Assembly (NCBI GenBank): GCA_024278215.1
Contig: JAJRTR010000160.1
Location: forward strand, 1 to 7,814
From: a bacterium
Lineage (GTDB): Bacteria; UBP15; UBA6099; JAJRTR01
Direction of reading: 5' to 3'
DNA length: 7,814 bases
The notes below the pieces were generated by a model. That model did not search any database and was not told where the DNA came from. It saw only the letters and a program-made list of their open reading frames with translations. This document shows positions 7,173 to 7,814 of this stretch, in pieces (within the stretch, counting starts at the first letter, position 1; each line of letters starts with the position of its first letter). The translations under genes were made by a program, and so were the position numbers.

Positions 7173-7251
7173 TCCTGGAATGCAACGACTGTGTCGTTGC
7201 AACGATGAAGAAGTAGCATTTCGCAAAAACTGACGTTTTTGCATTCCAGGA
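7173..7251. repeat. Nested inverted repeat, potential three-way junction
   Basis: Outer arms 7173-7185 and 7239-7251 are perfect 13-bp inverted repeats (TCCTGGAATGCAA). Inside are two hairpins: 7181-7189 with 7193-7201 (9 bp, 3-nt loop) and 7223-7230 with 7235-7242 (8 bp, 4-nt loop). The inner hairpins share bases with the ends of the outer arms, so either a long stem or a three-way junction with an 8-bp base stem can form, not both. The two hairpins resemble each other (GCAA, then ACTG, then GTT and TTGCA), suggesting duplication. If transcribed from 7371-7397 it lies in the leader of the rubrerythrin-like gene. It may be a dispersed extragenic repeat or a structured RNA element. Confidence 0.7.
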
Positions 7252-7288
7252 TTTTCTGATAGTGCCGTTACACTCAAAATTCGTGTGT

Positions 7289-7316
7289 TGTCATTCTGAG
7301 CGAAGCGAAAAATCTC
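7289..7316. repeat. Short widespread dispersed repeat (TCATTCTGAGCGAAGCGAA type)
   Basis: The stretch reads TGTCATTCTGAGCGAAGCGA followed by AAAATCTC. From memory, this motif recurs in intergenic DNA of many bacterial genomes, and its reverse frame produces the spurious peptide RFAQND found in falsely predicted proteins; here the minus-strand frame gives IFRFAQNDN. Only one copy is in the window, so its repetitive nature rests on general knowledge. Its function is unknown. Confidence 0.5.
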
Positions 7317-7324
7317 CAGGTGTT

Positions 7325-7359
7325 TAGAGCCAATTGCAAAATTCTGATTCTGCAATTGG
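7325..7359 (+). repeat. 26-bp repeat, right copy, ending in a short hairpin
   Basis: Bases 7325-7350 match 147-172 exactly in inverted orientation. Here CCAATTGCA (7330-7338) pairs with TGCAATTGG (7351-7359) around a 12-nt loop, a 9-bp hairpin. Compared with the long palindrome at 1-161 this looks like the two outer ends joined with the interior missing, i.e. an internally deleted form (inference). It lies in the likely leader of the rubrerythrin-like operon. Confidence 0.8.
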
Positions 7360-7370
7360 ATCTTTAATGT

Positions 7371-7397
7371 ATTATTACAATACCACCCTATCGTCAA
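7371..7397 (-). promoter_or_regulatory. Candidate promoter of the rubrerythrin-like/nifUS/cys operon
   Basis: On the minus strand TTGACG (7397-7392, 5 of 6 to the -35 consensus) and AATAAT (7376-7371, 5 of 6 to the -10) are 15 nt apart, with an upstream TGT giving an extended -10 (TGnAATAAT). The spacer is short for a sigma-70 promoter, which the extended -10 may offset. Initiation near 7364 would give a leader of about 260 nt containing the repeats at 7325-7359, 7289-7316 and 7173-7251. Confidence 0.4.
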
Positions 7398-7506
7398 TGG
7401 TTACAGTAGTTGAATGCCTTACAAATTCGGCTTATACAATTTGCAATTTCTTCCGGTTCTGCCCCCTGACGACTTCCGATCTTGCAGACTGCTGTTACAT
7501 CTGAAT

Positions 7507-7665
7507 TTATAATGCTGAGAATTCGTCTTTGGCCGCGCCGCACGTCGGACATGTCCAGTCGTCGGGCAGGTCCTCGAATTTTGTGCCCGCTTCTACCCCA
7601 TTGTCCGGGTCGCCGACTGCCGGATTATAAATATATCCGCACACTTCACATTCGTACTTGTCCAT
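7507..7665 (-). CDS. Rubredoxin
   Basis: Small one-iron electron carrier, 52 aa, a textbook length. The four iron-binding cysteines are C6-x2-C9 ([10 protein letters not shown]) and C39-x2-C42 ([11 protein letters not shown]), with the conserved aromatic and acidic core (Tyr4, Tyr11, Tyr13, Trp37, GDPDNG). The ATG at 7665 has GGGAG 8 nt upstream; an upstream in-frame extension to 7701 (12 extra residues) has no support. It acts in the cytoplasm, typically passing electrons from an NADH:rubredoxin oxidoreductase to rubrerythrin, superoxide reductase or a diiron oxidase. The separate rubrerythrin-like protein encoded downstream lacks its own rubredoxin domain and is a natural partner (inference). 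The 401-bp repeat-rich gap makes co-transcription with that gene uncertain. No clear promoter of its own is seen. Confidence 0.97.
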   Translation of the reverse strand: MDKYECEVCGYIYNPAVGDPDNGVEAGTKFEDLPDDWTCPTCGAAKDEFSAL

Positions 7666-7696
7666 ATAACAAACTCCCATAATAGTAGTTAACAAC

Positions 7697-7721
7697 ATCA
7701 AGCTGCCAGTGACAGCCTGAT
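7697..7721. promoter_or_regulatory. 25-bp palindrome, operator-like, in divergent intergenic region
   Basis: Plus-strand reading is ATCAAGCTGCCAGTGACAGCC, then TGAT. The arms are 11 bp around a 3-nt centre; nine pairs are Watson-Crick and two are mismatched in DNA (G-T when read as a minus-strand transcript). No T-run follows on either strand, so a terminator is unlikely. It overlaps the -35 box of the plus-strand promoter candidate (7709-7714) and lies 32 nt upstream of the rubredoxin start, a position suited to a repressor or activator of both divergent genes. It does not match the FNR box well. The regulator is unknown. Confidence 0.45.
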
Positions 7722-7737
7722 CAACAATTTATAAAAT
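7709..7737 (+). promoter_or_regulatory. Candidate promoter for a divergent plus-strand gene
   Basis: GTGACA (7709-7714) and TAAAAT (7732-7737) each match 5 of 6 consensus bases and are separated by 17 nt. Initiation would fall near 7744, about 60 nt upstream of the possible start at 7803. The region is AT-rich as expected. Confidence 0.4.
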
Positions 7738-7802
7738 GATATCAAGGGTGATGAGGACAACATCTTCATGATTATTGTGGCTCGACCACGAAAAGGAGAA
7801 TG

Positions 7803-7814
7803 ATGCCTCACTCC
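7803..7814 (+). CDS. Possible 5' end of a divergent gene, cut by the window edge
   Basis: Only four codons are visible (Met-Pro-His-Ser; an in-frame ATG directly before would add one Met). Support comes from AAAAGGAG at 7791-7798, 4 nt before the ATG at 7803, and from the promoter candidate at 7709-7737. The product cannot be identified. If real, the rubredoxin gene and this gene are transcribed divergently from a shared 137-bp region. Confidence 0.3.

Larger units (their letters stand above)
7106..7506. other. Repeat-rich 401-bp intergenic region
   Basis: No credible gene is seen between the rubredoxin stop and the rubrerythrin-like start. It holds, from the rubredoxin side, an unremarkable AT-rich part, a candidate minus-strand promoter (7371-7397), the right copy of the 26-bp repeat, a short dispersed repeat (7289-7316) and a nested inverted repeat (7173-7251). 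A 93-codon minus-strand frame (7116-7397) reads through these repeats and looks like an artefact. No convincing intrinsic terminator with a T-run follows rubredoxin. Confidence 0.8.

Noticed and set aside
7116-7397. 93-codon minus-strand frame in the repeat-rich gap
   Set aside because: It is built from three repeat families, includes the RFAQNDN artefact peptide, and has no ribosome binding site or domain.
7473-7482. CTTCCGATCT, identical to the last 10 bases of common sequencing adapters
   Set aside because: Only 10 bases match and the flanks diverge. A chance match is plausible, though read coverage at this spot could be checked for a chimeric join.
7106-7506. CRISPR array
   Set aside because: The repeats here are of different families and mostly inverted; there is no regular direct repeat-spacer pattern.

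Overview
The window carries eight complete genes, all on the minus strand and tightly packed from about 7.67 kb down to 0.17 kb, plus the possible first codons of a divergent plus-strand gene at the right edge. In transcription order (right to left) they are: rubredoxin; a rubrerythrin-like diiron protein; full-length NifU; the cysteine desulfurase NifS; a long (EpsC-type) serine O-acetyltransferase; the cysteine synthase CysK; a small siroheme/[4Fe-4S] sulfite (or nitrite) reductase; and a six-heme c-type cytochrome lipoprotein.

The gene content suggests an anaerobic or microaerophilic bacterium. Rubredoxin and a rubrerythrin-like protein point to anaerobic-type oxygen defence, the small stand-alone siroheme reductase is typical of anaerobes, and the multiheme cytochrome lipoprotein implies a periplasm or cell surface with cytochrome c maturation. 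An order like cysE-cysK-nifS-nifU is, as I recall, also found in sulfate-reducing Desulfobacterota. I cannot place the organism below bacteria with confidence: Desulfobacterota or another anaerobic Gram-negative or candidate lineage is plausible. Genes are GC-moderate and intergenic DNA is more AT-rich.

The core, 1.8-7.1 kb, reads as one sulfur-to-Fe-S pathway: siroheme reductase (sulfite to sulfide), serine acetyltransferase (O-acetylserine), CysK (cysteine), NifS (persulfide from cysteine), NifU (Fe-S assembly), and a diiron peroxide-protection protein at the promoter-proximal end. Spacing is short (an 8-nt overlap, then 34, 56, 60 and 86 nt) and most genes have a good ribosome binding site, so an operon is likely. 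A candidate promoter lies at 7371-7397, with a long, repeat-filled leader of about 260 nt. No nitrogenase genes are present, so NifU and NifS probably serve general Fe-S assembly. The cytochrome follows after 120 nt and may be co-transcribed or have its own weak promoter.

The non-coding DNA is unusual. Bases 1-161 form one long, ungapped imperfect palindrome centred on base 81, truncated by the window edge. Its right shoulder (147-172, including the cytochrome stop codon) recurs exactly, inverted, at 7325-7350, so inverted 26-bp copies bracket the seven-gene block. The 401-bp gap at 7106-7506 holds that copy, a separate nested inverted repeat with two similar hairpins (7173-7251), and a widespread short dispersed repeat (7289-7316). 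At the right edge a 25-bp palindrome overlaps the -35 box of a candidate plus-strand promoter between rubredoxin and the divergent gene.
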